36,132 nt of DNA from Oppiella nova (Eukaryota; Arthropoda; Arachnida; Sarcoptiformes; Oppiidae). Below the pieces are notes generated by a model. That model saw only the letters and a program-made list of their open reading frames with translations, had not been told where the DNA came from and ran no database searches. The stretch lies in assembly GCA_905397405.1 (NCBI GenBank), contig CAJPVJ010000150.1, forward strand, positions 1 to 36,132, given 5' to 3'. Below are positions 1 to 9,426 of this stretch, piece by piece (position 1 is the first letter of the stretch; every line of letters begins with the position of its first letter). Made by a program: the position numbers and the translations under genes.

Positions 1-922
1 TTGCAAAAGATGACGGCCTGAGTGATGGTGAGGGTGTCGTACAGATCGCAGAGTGTGTCGAACTTCCACTCCTCCCTCTCGACGGCCACGAAGAACTGTT
101 TGATGCCTTCCAGAGTCAACTCATCTCTCTTGACCAGAATCCTGATGGGGTCTGTCATGAACTTGGAGGTCATCTCCAGGATCTCGTGGGGAAGTGTAGC
201 CGACAGGAGGCACACCTGCGTATAGGGCGGCAGATATCGGTAGACGTCGTAGATCTGCTCTTTGAAGCCTTTGTTCAGCATTTCGTCCGCTTCGTCCATA
301 ACCAACATCTTTATAGATCGCGTCCGAAGATTGCGGCGACGGATCATATCAAACACGCGGCCGGGAGTGCCCGACACCACGTGCTGACCGAAGTCCAGTT
401 TGCGGATGTCTTCGCCCAAATTGGTGCCACCGATGCATGAATGGCACATCACATTCATGTAGTCGCCTAACGCGAGAACCACTTTCTGGATCTGAACCGC
501 CAGTTCTCGGGTCGGACTCAACACAAGTACTTGTGTTTCGCGGATCTGAGTGTCGATTGTCTGCAGTATTCCGATGGCGAAAGTGGCGGTCTTTCCGGTG
601 CCGGACTGTGCCTGTGCTATCACATCCCGACCCTTTATGATCGGTCGGATCGCCCGCTGCTGTATAGCCGACGGCTTCTCGAAACCTATCATCGGATCAA
701 TCAATCAATCAATGGATGTATGACGACAACAATGGATCAATGGATCAATGCGTTCATACCATAAGCATATATGCCTCGCAGTAGGTCTTCCCTGAGTGCG
801 AGTGAGTCAAAGCTGGGGATCACTTCGACGTCTTCACTGGTCTCGAACTCAACATTAGACAAGTCTTCTGGCAGTTCCTGTTTGGGTCTTCGGGACACTC
901 CGCCGGACATGTGTTCAGCCAT
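1..922 (-). CDS. EIF4A3: Eukaryotic initiation factor 4A-III (DEAD-box RNA helicase), 5' two exons, truncated by the window edge
   Basis: ATP-dependent DEAD-box RNA helicase that clamps spliced mRNA as the core of the exon junction complex in the nucleus. Exons: 922-760 and 685-1 (continues off the left edge); the join GG|GT completes the conserved [12 protein letters not shown] block. About 282 of roughly 400 residues are visible. Seen in order: the acidic N-terminus ending in [11 protein letters not shown], the Q motif ([10 protein letters not shown]), motif [19 protein letters not shown], the DEAD box (MDEADEML) and SATLP, then the start of the second RecA domain ([19 protein letters not shown]). 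The [11 protein letters not shown] start and the [15 protein letters not shown] stretch are characteristic of eIF4A-III rather than eIF4A-I/II. The start ATG is at 922-920. It is divergent from the kinase gene at 1291. The short intron 686-759 holds (AATC)n-like simple repeat. Family identity is very secure. Confidence 0.95.
686..759 (-). repeat. Tetranucleotide simple repeat in EIF4A3 intron 1
   Basis: The 74-nt intron is largely built of ATCA/ATGG-type units (atcaatcaatcaatc near 696-712 and ggatcaatggatcaatg near 734-750 on the plus strand). The splice ends are GT and AG in the minus-strand sense. Confidence 0.6.
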
Positions 923-1290
923 TTTGACGCAAACACACTACCAGTCAATCAGTCAATGCTTTCAATGCAGTCTCACATACACTACGTTCACCTCATTTGC
1001 TGCCACTTCTGCCCCCTTTTGGCCCTTCACTGCAAATTGCATTGCAGTCTGCAATACAGAGACTTTCATTCAATTCTTACCTAACTTTCAATGAATTCAT
1101 TATTATTTATAACAATTTTGTTATCAATTTAATTGTAAATCGTTTGAAAAGCGTTTGCTTTCAATGTATTTAAAACGAAATATTTGTTACACTTATAACG
1201 AAAAGGGTTGACCTCTGGAGTGAAACAATATTAATAAGAATATTCTGGAGGTGAACAATAATTGAAGGAAACTTCTACTAAACTGGAAGA
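923..1290. promoter_or_regulatory. Divergent intergenic promoter region between EIF4A3 and the choline kinase-like gene
   Basis: Two start codons face away from each other 368 bp apart, so both promoters and both 5' UTRs lie here. The half next to EIF4A3 is mixed in base composition; the half next to the kinase (from about 1090) is AT-rich. I see no clear TATA box in the expected position and no other gene. The promoter call is inferred from gene layout only. Confidence 0.5.
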
Positions 1291-1689
1291 ATGTGTGAAG
1301 AATTGAGTACAGAATTGGTGGAAAAGTGCCATAAATTGTGTTCAGAGTATGTTTGGCTGAATGTGAGACCAAATGAAGTGATATATAAGCGAATCACCGG
1401 TGGATTTACTAATCAAATGATTTGCTGTCAACTTAACAAACAAATGGATTCCAGTGAAGACATACCCAAAGATATTGCCATCAAATTATACCGAATGAGT
1501 GAACGACCCCTCGATGCCAACGACAGTCCATTCAATGATCTTATAATCGGATTAATTATATCTGAACTAAGATTGGGTCCAAAGATTTACGGCATCTCTT
1601 CGGACGCTATTCTTATGGAATATTATGAGGTTTGGAGACATATATAGACATTTCAATGGACATCCTCTCCTCATATCCATACAGTATTC

Positions 1690-1737
<48 letters not shown>

Positions 1738-2755
1738 ATATTTCTTAAACATTTGTTAGACCTTTTCCGATGAAAATAAAAGTTTGTAAGAATTGAGAAA
1801 ACTTGATTAAATGCTTATGTATATGAATACAGATCATTTAGAATCCCCGTTCAAATATGTAAAGGGTGACTTTATACAGTAAATTACCTTTAATAGGAAT
1901 TCTCATTTAAAAACTAAAAGTTAATAGTAAGTGTAAGGTTGACTATTGCAGTCAAAACGGTGTAAGTTTTAATTTAACAAAAGTTTTTATGTAAATAATA
2001 TTACGTTATAATTATTAATAACTAAAGTTAAATTATATTTTTGTTGAATATATTGTGAGAAGTGCCATCAATTCAACGCATTGGATCAAAAGGACGAGTC
2101 ATTAGTGCGAGAATTGGGCACAAAATTAGCAAAAGTCCATTCTTTGAGACCTCCTATCAATTCGTCCATCACTTGGTTTTACGAGACTTTTACCCACAAA
2201 AACGTCACTTCATATCAAATTTCTCCAAACAATGAACTCATAAAAGAAAATCAATTAAAATATTTGCTTGAAAATGATTTCGAGACTGAATTTAAATTTA
2301 TGGAGAAAGTAGTGATAGAAAGCAAATCCCCAATAGTTTTCAGTCACAATGACTTTGGATGTAATAATATAATAGTGAAAGAAGCAAATGATAAGAATTG
2401 TTGTGAAGATAGAGTAGTATTGATTGACTTCGAGTTCTCCAGTTATGGCTATCGGGGCCGAGACTTAGGTATTGTGTGCAACGATTGGCTATGTTTTAAT
2501 CAATTTGATTATTCAGACCACAATTGTCAACAAACTATGAAAACTTTTCTGGAATCCTATTTGAATGAAAGCATAGCTATTAGGGGCAAAGCATATGCAA
2601 ATGATTCAATCAATTCAATGACTCATTTAATAGATGAGACAAAAGTATTTTTATTGCTTCAGAAAATGTTTACAGTTCTCTACCAATTGAATGGAAGCGA
2701 GAATTTATTCAACGATTCCAAAGTCAATATTTTGGTAAAACAAAAGTTTTTATAA
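1291..2755 (+). CDS. Choline/ethanolamine kinase family protein
   Basis: Cytosolic kinase that would phosphorylate choline or ethanolamine with ATP, the first step of the CDP-choline/CDP-ethanolamine (Kennedy) pathway. Exons 1291-1629 and 2060-2755 join in phase 0 (..MEYYE|KCHQF..) to give about 344 residues, close to the family's usual 350-450. Visible motifs: the ATP-loop-like RITGGFTNQM near residue 35, the catalytic Brenner-type SHNDFGCNNI, and the metal-binding choline kinase motif IDFEFSSYGYRGRDLG. The RPPINSSITWFYETF stretch resembles choline kinases more than ethanolamine kinases, but the motif residues differ from both, so I do not assign a substrate. Exon 1 ends at GAG|gtttgg and exon 2 follows tgtgag; use of the AG three bases later would drop one residue. 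The gene is divergent from EIF4A3. Confidence 0.88.
1693..1735 (+). repeat. (CT)n microsatellite in the kinase intron
   Basis: About 21 uninterrupted TC/CT dinucleotides lie in the 430-nt intron 1630-2059, some 60 nt after the donor and far from the acceptor. It is a simple repeat and likely length-polymorphic. The rest of the intron is AT-rich and holds nothing recognisable. Confidence 0.95.
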
Positions 2756-3720
2756 CCTATTTATGAGTTGACTATATTTTCATTGTATTCAATATATCCA
2801 AACTAGAAACAAGCGAATTATGCGTTTGGAGACTATCTGCTATTAAAACAAGCTCTACAACAGGAAAATATTTGGAGTCAAACGTAATTAAGCAATGATT
2901 TTGTAGAAAATTTTTTCATATATCGCTAATATTTCATTAAATAATTTTCGTATTATTTAATATTTTGATAATACTGTATTATAATCTAAAACAGTAATTA
3001 TACCGCGGTAATCGATATGTTGAGTAGAAGTATAAAGCTACATCTACTTAACCTAATTATCCTGTAGGACTGCTTAATACTTTGTACATGAAATTCTAAT
3101 GTCATTTAAATTTAATTACTTTAATGAATACAAGTCTTTATAAAAAATTTGCAATAATAATGATTTTTATTTATTTCCTATATCTTATCCAAAAACTGTC
3201 TTCTCGTTGCTTCAGATTAGATTGAATTTGAAAACTTTGTGTAATATATTAGTTACTGTAATATATTGTGTAACTGAACAAATTGGTTGACAATTAGAGC
3301 GCAACAAAGATTTATAAGTTTTAACACTTTTTTGTTAAACAATTTGTTTAAAATTTTTATTACTTTTAGTGATAAATGTTATGAAAAATATATAAATAAT
3401 TTGAATAAAAATGTTTTATTTTGCATTTAAATTTAATATTTTATAAAAATAAAGGTTTTATTTGAGAGAACAATAAATATAACATAGATTTAAGTTAAAA
3501 TAATTAGAAAGTATTGTCAATAACTTGATTGCACTCATCATATAATATAATTCATGACAAAAATGTCAAATTCGTTGAAAAAGTGAAGTCACAAACAGTG
3601 CCATAAACGGTATAAAGTATTGACAAAGTATTATAAATAGAGAAACAATTCGTTACAATTATATTAAAATTTCATTTATACTTCATATATATAAAGCACT
3701 TGAACTATAAGTGTTATAAT
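2756..3720. other. AT-rich intergenic spacer between convergent 3' ends
   Basis: Holds the 3' UTRs of the kinase gene (plus) and EHD (minus). It is strongly AT-rich with short TACTGTA/ACAGTAA motifs near 2974-3000. No ORF with recognisable coding character, RNA gene or mobile element was seen. Confidence 0.6.
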
Positions 3721-5463
3721 TTAAGATCCATTTATAGTTCGCTTGGAGGGAGGGATCAGATGGTCGGGCAGTTGCTGTGGTAAGTCATGACCGTTGAGCT
3801 TGATTTGCACCAAATGCATGGCTAACGCAAATTCATCCGAGTCAAGCATACCGTCGCGATCCAAGTCCGAGAGTTTCCAGATTTTGCCCAAAACACTGTT
3901 CGGTAGCTTTGATTTAACCATCTCTGCCTTCGCCATCGCACCGGTAATCTTGCCGTCGACCGGTTCCAGGCTATTGAATACGTCGTCGTATTTCGGTCGG
4001 TCCTTCTCGACGATCCACTCCTTGTCCAGAGAACCCGCGTCTATGCCTTCGCCGCGCATATATCCAAACGGCGACTCTTTCGCGCCTTCAAACGCACCGC
4101 CCTTTACGACCGTCTCTTCTTTGGTCTCAATTTGTTCCTAAAATACAATTCAAACTTATATTCCATTCACTGGTCACAAGAAATCAAAACCAAAACCTGT
4201 GGAATCATTGCCATGAGTTTGGCGATATCGTTGGCCAACATGGAGTCGACGGCATCGAGAAGTGGTTTCTTCAAGGGATGGAATTTCGTGAAGTCGTGAT
4301 GTAATAGTTTTTCCTGCATTTCGTTTAAGTCTGGAAAGTCTCCGATGGGAACTCCGTATTCGCGTTCAATATCAGTGAATATATTTCCCAAATGTTTAAT
4401 CAATTCTTTCTTTTTGGAGTCTTTGCCGAAAACGGACGGCATTTCCTTTCTTAAGGAACTTATGATATACGCGTGAACCTAACCATACGGTCAACACATC
4501 CACTGTTAAACATATGCACAACAATCAACTCAAATGAATGGGTCATACCTTCGCAAGTCGTGCCCTTTTGATCAAATCGTTGAGTTTCCTGAGCGCAGCA
4601 TTCCGCGGAAGACTTGTGATATCACCGAAAAGGTCCTGTTCTTCGGCTTCGAATAGCTTGCGGTTGTAGTCATATCTGAGCGGTTCGTCCCAAAAGGAGC
4701 CGATGTAGACACGGGCCACCTCTGGAGTGTTGAGCACTTTGCCCAACGACCACATGAGTGCCCCGTAGACCCGCATGAGCTGCTGCTGGTCTATCATATC
4801 TGCTTTGTTGAGCACAATCCGGATCTTGTCGTCGTGTCCTCTCAACGCTTCTATAGATCGCCGGAATTCGTCGGAAATGTCCAGTTTGTGGGCATCGAAA
4901 AGCAGAATTATTCGGTCCACCCGTTCGGCGAACCACTCCAACACTCCTGTGAACTCATATCCGCGATCCACTCTCTGCTTCTCACCGGACAGTATGCCCG
5001 GAGTGTCCACTATTGTGATCGACTCCAAGACAGGAGAGTTCAGTTGAGAGCACTGCAAACGGTTTAGGAAAGCGTTGCCGAACTTAGCCAGAGGTCGGAA
5101 CTGACGCTTCGGGTCCACCACCAGAGCGTTGCCCGGAATCACTCCCTCCGAGTCGTTATGCATGACAGCGATGAACCGGTCGGTCGTCGGCTCCGGACCT
5201 ATCCGTATGCCCGGGAAGTCCCTCTCGAGTAAGTACTTAATGAAAGTGGTCTTTCCGGTCGAGTACTGCCCGACCAACAGAACCATTGGTTTGGCGTCGA
5301 AGTCGGCGTCTTCCAGAGGAGGGGAATGGAACTCATGGAACAGATAGTGCTCTTCCAGAGGAAGGATCTTCGACTTATAGATCCGTTTGAGGCCTTCGAC
5401 CACATTTATGAAGAGCTCGGGCTGTCGTTTGCGGTCATTACTAGCACTCAGCCAACTGAACAT
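3721..5463 (-). CDS. EHD1: EH domain-containing protein (EHD1 / Past1 family), dynamin-like endocytic recycling ATPase
   Basis: Membrane-remodelling ATPase that tubulates and severs endosomal recycling membranes. Exons: 5463-4549, 4478-4197 and 4137-3721, all phase 0, giving 537 residues (family about 535). Order: N-terminal helix starting MFSW; G domain with P-loop GQYSTGKT (65-72), the EHD hallmark [15 protein letters not shown] (153-156) and NKAD (219-222); helical region; linker; C-terminal EH domain with an EF-hand loop [13 protein letters not shown] (about 490-502) and the NPF-pocket region [13 protein letters not shown]. The start at 5463 is chosen because family members begin MFSW; the codon before it is GTG. 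Introns are 70 and 59 nt. Divergent from POLR1C. No catalytic residue looks missing. Confidence 0.96.
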
Positions 5464-6059
5464 CACTCACCACTTCTTGTGTCCACACGAATGACAAATA
5501 AATAGACTTTTAGTACAAAATACGAGCCAATAATTAAGCATTAAATGTATGACTGAATCGTGTATTCAATGACTTAACGAGTGATTCAATAGTCTATTAA
5601 TAACTGAATGTATGTCTCATTCAATACACCCTAACATTCAGTGAATAGTATTTTAAATGTAAAAAGTGTCGCGACTTTACTCTGAGTTACGTAACCAACA
5701 CAGGGGTCGCCAACTCATTGCCAAAGCACTCAACGCTTTATTCATACGATTTGTCATATATTTTAGAAATTCATATACAAAGGGATTCATAGCTAAAACA
5801 CAGACAATGTTTTATAAGTTAGTGTTTATTTCAAACACGTGTTTTGATTGCTATTTATTTGATTTATTAAATCAATGTTTGTGTGTCAGTGACCGCGTGA
5901 CCACTGACCAGGGTATCCATCACCTCACACATGTGCTCCCCATGTGTTGCCCATTCAATCATCACTTGCTTTAATCGGGTCTTCAGTTAGCATTGAATTG
6001 AAAAACTTTTGAAACATTTGTTTGAATTAATTTTGAGACCAATTAAAGTGATTGTAAGG
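5464..6059. promoter_or_regulatory. Divergent intergenic region between EHD1 and POLR1C, with a CACGTG box
   Basis: 596 bp between opposite start codons. It contains a 10-bp palindrome AACACGTGTT centred on CACGTG at 5836-5841, about 220 bp upstream of the POLR1C ATG. A TTTATA/ATTTAT-rich block lies at 5740-5830. A 102-codon open frame at 5666-5974 shows no family resemblance and looks like chance. Promoter function is inferred from layout. Confidence 0.5.
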
Positions 6060-7359
6060 ATGGATGACATGAGAAGATATGCCACTATTGGTGAACATGA
6101 GATCAATAATGTATGTGTTTGTCTGTAATTGTGTCTAAACTGAACTAATTGTTATCATCTGATCCAAAGACCACGACTACTGATTATCCGTCAAATTACC
6201 GCGGATTTGACGACAACTGGGATTTCAATCGTTTTATCAAAGTTTGCCATTAATTGTGGTTTTCTATTGATTTGAATAATTTATAAAATGTTTTGCTTTG
6301 CACTCAAAGAATCTGAAGATTTCGATAATCCGGAGCGAAGAGAATGAGATTGAATTTGACTTAATAGGAGTGGACTGTTCTCTGGCCAATGCCTTCCGAA
6401 GAATCCTCATCTCAGAGGTGCCCTCAATGGCCATCGAGAAGGTGTTCGTCAACAACAACACGAGTCTATTTCAAGACGAGTTTCTGGCGCACAGATTAGG
6501 TCTCATTCCGTAGTTTCGACTAGGTGCTAAGAAGCTTATGTCTGTTCTTCCATTACTGGTATTATAGTGACGACGGCGAAACAACATTAGTGACTGTGTT
6601 ACGCCTGTATGAAATCCTCTAGACTTCCCGTGCGGACAGGACACGATTGTCTTCAATCTATGCGTGAAATGTGTTAAAAACAAAAGCGCGTCACAAGAGA
6701 CCACTCTTCCTGAAGAGCTCTATCAGAATCGTATGGTTTATACCAAAGATCTCGTGTGGGAACCAATTGGCAATCATTCGGACATTTTTATCGACAATCC
6801 TATAAAACCTGTTGACGACGACATACTTATTGCAAAGTTAGCCGTCGGTCAGGAACTGGATCTTCAGATGCATTGCGTGAAAGGCATCGGTAGAGATCAC
6901 GCAAAGTTCTCTCCGGTGTCCACCGCTTCCTATCGACTCTTACCTCAAATCGAACTCTTGGAAGAAGTGGAGGGCGAAGACGCGGAACTGCTCCAGAAGT
7001 GCTTTTCTAAGGGAGTCATAGATATTGTGGACAAATCTAAGGGAAAACGAGTGGCAAAAGTAGTGAATTCTCGGTTGGATTCGGGCGGACGTAATGTCTT
7101 TCGTTATCCTCATCTCAAAGACAAAGTAAAGATGTCTTTAGTTAAGAATCATTTCATTTGTAAGTCTTATCATTGAATTGATATAAAAATTATTTGACGA
7201 CTAAATGATATTTTTATGACAACTATAGTCACTGTGGAGTCGACGGGCGCTCTTCCGGCCCATCAATTGGTTTCTGAAGCCATAGAGATATTGATCGGAA
7301 AGTGTCGGCACTTCTTAGGAGAACTCGAAGAATATAATAAGAAATCAAATTCAACTTAA
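6060..7359 (+). CDS. POLR1C: DNA-directed RNA polymerases I and III subunit RPAC1 (AC40), with an unresolved break in the middle
   Basis: RPAC1 pairs with RPAC2 as the alpha-like assembly platform of RNA polymerases I and III in the nucleus. Exons supported: 6060-6110, 6170-6241, 6310 to about 6509, then about 6613/6640-7159 and 7229-7359. The first gives an N-terminus ending in INN, followed by [18 protein letters not shown]; exon 3 holds [20 protein letters not shown] and AHRLGLIP; the long exon holds [40 protein letters not shown]; the last gives [20 protein letters not shown]. After LIP an in-frame TAG follows, and the conserved ADPRLFEY block that should come next is not found intact. 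About 130 nt between 6510 and 6640 cannot be spliced canonically in frame. So this is an active gene with a sequence error, an unusual intron, or a decaying copy. Polyadenylation signals AATAAA lie just after the stop (about 7368). Confidence 0.85.
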
Positions 7360-7367
7360 ATTAATGA

Positions 7368-7373
7368 AATAAA
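7368..7373 (+). terminator. Polyadenylation signal of POLR1C
   Basis: AATAAA begins nine bases after the TAA stop and is repeated in an AAATAAATAAATAAAATAAA run, giving several overlapping signals. Confidence 0.5.
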
Positions 7374-7592
7374 TAAATAAAATAAAATAATTGTGATTAT
7401 CATAGCATTTGTGTATTATTTAGTCATAACGTTGTCTATGAATGGCTTTAAAGGTGACGTCAAATGTTTTGATTGAATTGTCAGTCATTTGTTGACATCT
7501 GAACTGATTTGAAGACATTTGAAGACATTGTTGACCACTGTTTGGGTGAACACAGCATCCATTGCAGTGAACCGGTGTCTGTCTGCGGAGGA

Positions 7593-8095
7593 ATGGGTCG
7601 TATATTTCTGGAGCACATGGGAGGGGTGCGTCTGTTCTCGTGCGCCTCCTGTGACACAGTGTTGACGAACAGACATGAGTTGATTAGCACGCGATTCACG
7701 GGCGCCACCGGACGCGCCTTCCTCTTCAACCGAGTGGTCAACTTGAACTACAGGTACAGACATATGTCTTGATGTCCATTAGATGTCTTGATGTCCATCA
7801 GATGTCTTGATATCCATTAGATGTCTTGATGTCCATTAGATGTCTTGATGTCCTTAGATGTGCTGACTGTGTGTTTGTATCCATTGTGTGGTGCAGTGAA
7901 GTGCAGGACCGGGTGATGTTGACGGGCAGGCATATGGTGCGAGACGTCTCGTGCAAGAACTGCGACACGAAGTTGGGCTGGATTTACGAGTTCGCCACCG
8001 AAGAGAACCAGAGATACAAAGAGGGGAAAGTCATTCTCGAGAGGGCTTTGGTTACGGAGAGCGATGGCATGGAAGAGCACATCGCCAACGACTGA
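7593..8095 (+). CDS. YPEL5: Yippee-like zinc-binding protein YPEL5
   Basis: Small zinc-binding Yippee-fold protein; mammalian YPEL5 associates with the CTLH/GID ubiquitin ligase and with centrosome and nucleus. Exons 7593-7753 and 7897-8095 join as AG|T (Ser) to give 119 residues (human YPEL5 is 121). The zinc ligands are spaced exactly C-x2-C-x52-C-x2-C (Cys17, Cys20, Cys73, Cys76). MGRIF at the start, [36 protein letters not shown] and [10 protein letters not shown] mark YPEL5 rather than the YPEL1-4 group. 7593 is the only ATG in the open frame. The gene starts 233 bp after the POLR1C stop on the same strand. The 143-nt intron is mostly a 19-bp tandem repeat. Confidence 0.96.
7764..7857 (+). 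repeat. 19-bp tandem repeat filling the YPEL5 intron
   Basis: Five head-to-tail copies of ATGTCTTGATGTCCATTAG: 7764-7782, 7783-7801, 7802-7820, 7821-7839 and 7840-7857 (the last one base short). Copies differ at one base or none. The array starts 10 nt after the GT donor and makes up about two thirds of the intron. Confidence 0.95.
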
Positions 8096-9426
8096 TCCAT
8101 TCGGTGATCGCTTCAAACAAACACTCATTTGCTATCATTTTATACATAATATTGCTTTCAATATATGATTACATTTATAATCAATATATAAGTCAATTGT
8201 TTCGATAAATAGCTTATAAATAAAGTGTAGTAACAGTGAGTCCTTTGAGTCTATTTCATAAGACCTGTGATATCTGTATATTAAGTGTAATGTCATTCAC
8301 TGAATGACTGATAATCACTTCAATCACCTTTTAATCGGCCGAAGAGTTCACTAAATATTTGTTTACTTACCGTTAGTTTTAGTGAAGACTTGTATAAATC
8401 GATGAGATATTTATTGGGAATACTATCCAAACCTAATCCAATATTTTGGTCATATTATGGCAATTCTTGTTTCAAACAATATTAATATCCATTCAATAAA
8501 AAAAACTTTATTTAATCAATGATAAGCTTTATTTACAATTTTATGATAATCTATTCATAAAGTTATAATAAATGTATTTTTAATTAAATTAATGTTAATC
8601 ATTATATATTAATTATATAATATATAGAATATGTGGTAATTTTCATGTCAGACATTATTGGTTTCAATAATTTATAAAATTGCATTTTTATATTAAATAC
8701 TAAATAGTATTGCATTCGTCGGTCTAATAATATCATTAATATTATATACCATTAATTGAAATACAAGTGTATGACTAGACATTGAATTAGAAAGAGATAT
8801 GAAATACAATATATTTAGTAAAACTAATCGAGAATTTTAGTATAAAGTTATGCCAATAATTTGAGTAATAAATTAGATTTGTTTCGTGTATAGTGTTGAG
8901 TCATAAGAAAGTAGTGTAAAATTTGGACACAATATAAAAATCACTGATTTGCTAACTCTTAGAGAACAGATTCAAAAGATATAAAAAGTGCTCAAAAACT
9001 AAAAATTCTTGTCCTTTTGGCACAAAAAATAATTGATACAAAATATGAGATATACTGTAAGGCACACAAACATATTAATAAAAACTAAGTTCTTATGGCA
9101 TATAAATATAAATAAAAGACTTATTCTAATTGTCACTACAGTTGGTCTCACATCGAAATACTTGTTAATATAATTAGTGAATTATAACTGAATATTCAGT
9201 TACTCGTAGATTATTTGATTCATTGTTATATTAAATAATTACATAAAAATGATATCAATATTTTATATCAGATAATAATTGTTTGATTACGTCATAAATT
9301 GTTAGTAAAATATTTTGACTCAAAATCTATAAATCAGTAAAAAATTTACGATAAATAACATTAAAATCACGTTTTGTTTCTCGGGTTAGAAAATAGTTAA
9401 GAGTTTTAAATAGAAATTAATTTAAT
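8096..9426. other. AT-rich intergenic spacer between convergent YPEL5 and RhoGEF 3' ends
   Basis: Contains the 3' UTR of YPEL5 and the 3' UTR of the minus-strand RhoGEF. It is strongly AT-rich after about 8480. No coding exon, RNA gene or mobile element recognised. Confidence 0.6.
8219..8224 (+). terminator. Polyadenylation signal of YPEL5
   Basis: AATAAA about 125 nt after the TGA stop, followed by a GT-containing stretch (GTGTAGTAACAGTGAG), as expected of a cleavage region. Confidence 0.5.

Noticed and set aside
4670-5405. Several plus- and minus-strand ORFs of 68-90 codons inside EHD1, and similar ones inside EIF4A3 and NUP85
   Set aside because: Antisense or out-of-frame shadows of conserved coding exons; they have no independent similarity or splice support.
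5666-5974. 102-codon open frame on plus strand between EHD1 and POLR1C
   Set aside because: No family resemblance, low-complexity hydrophobic/Cys mix, sits in a divergent promoter region and is not bounded by plausible splice sites; chance ORF in AT-rich DNA.
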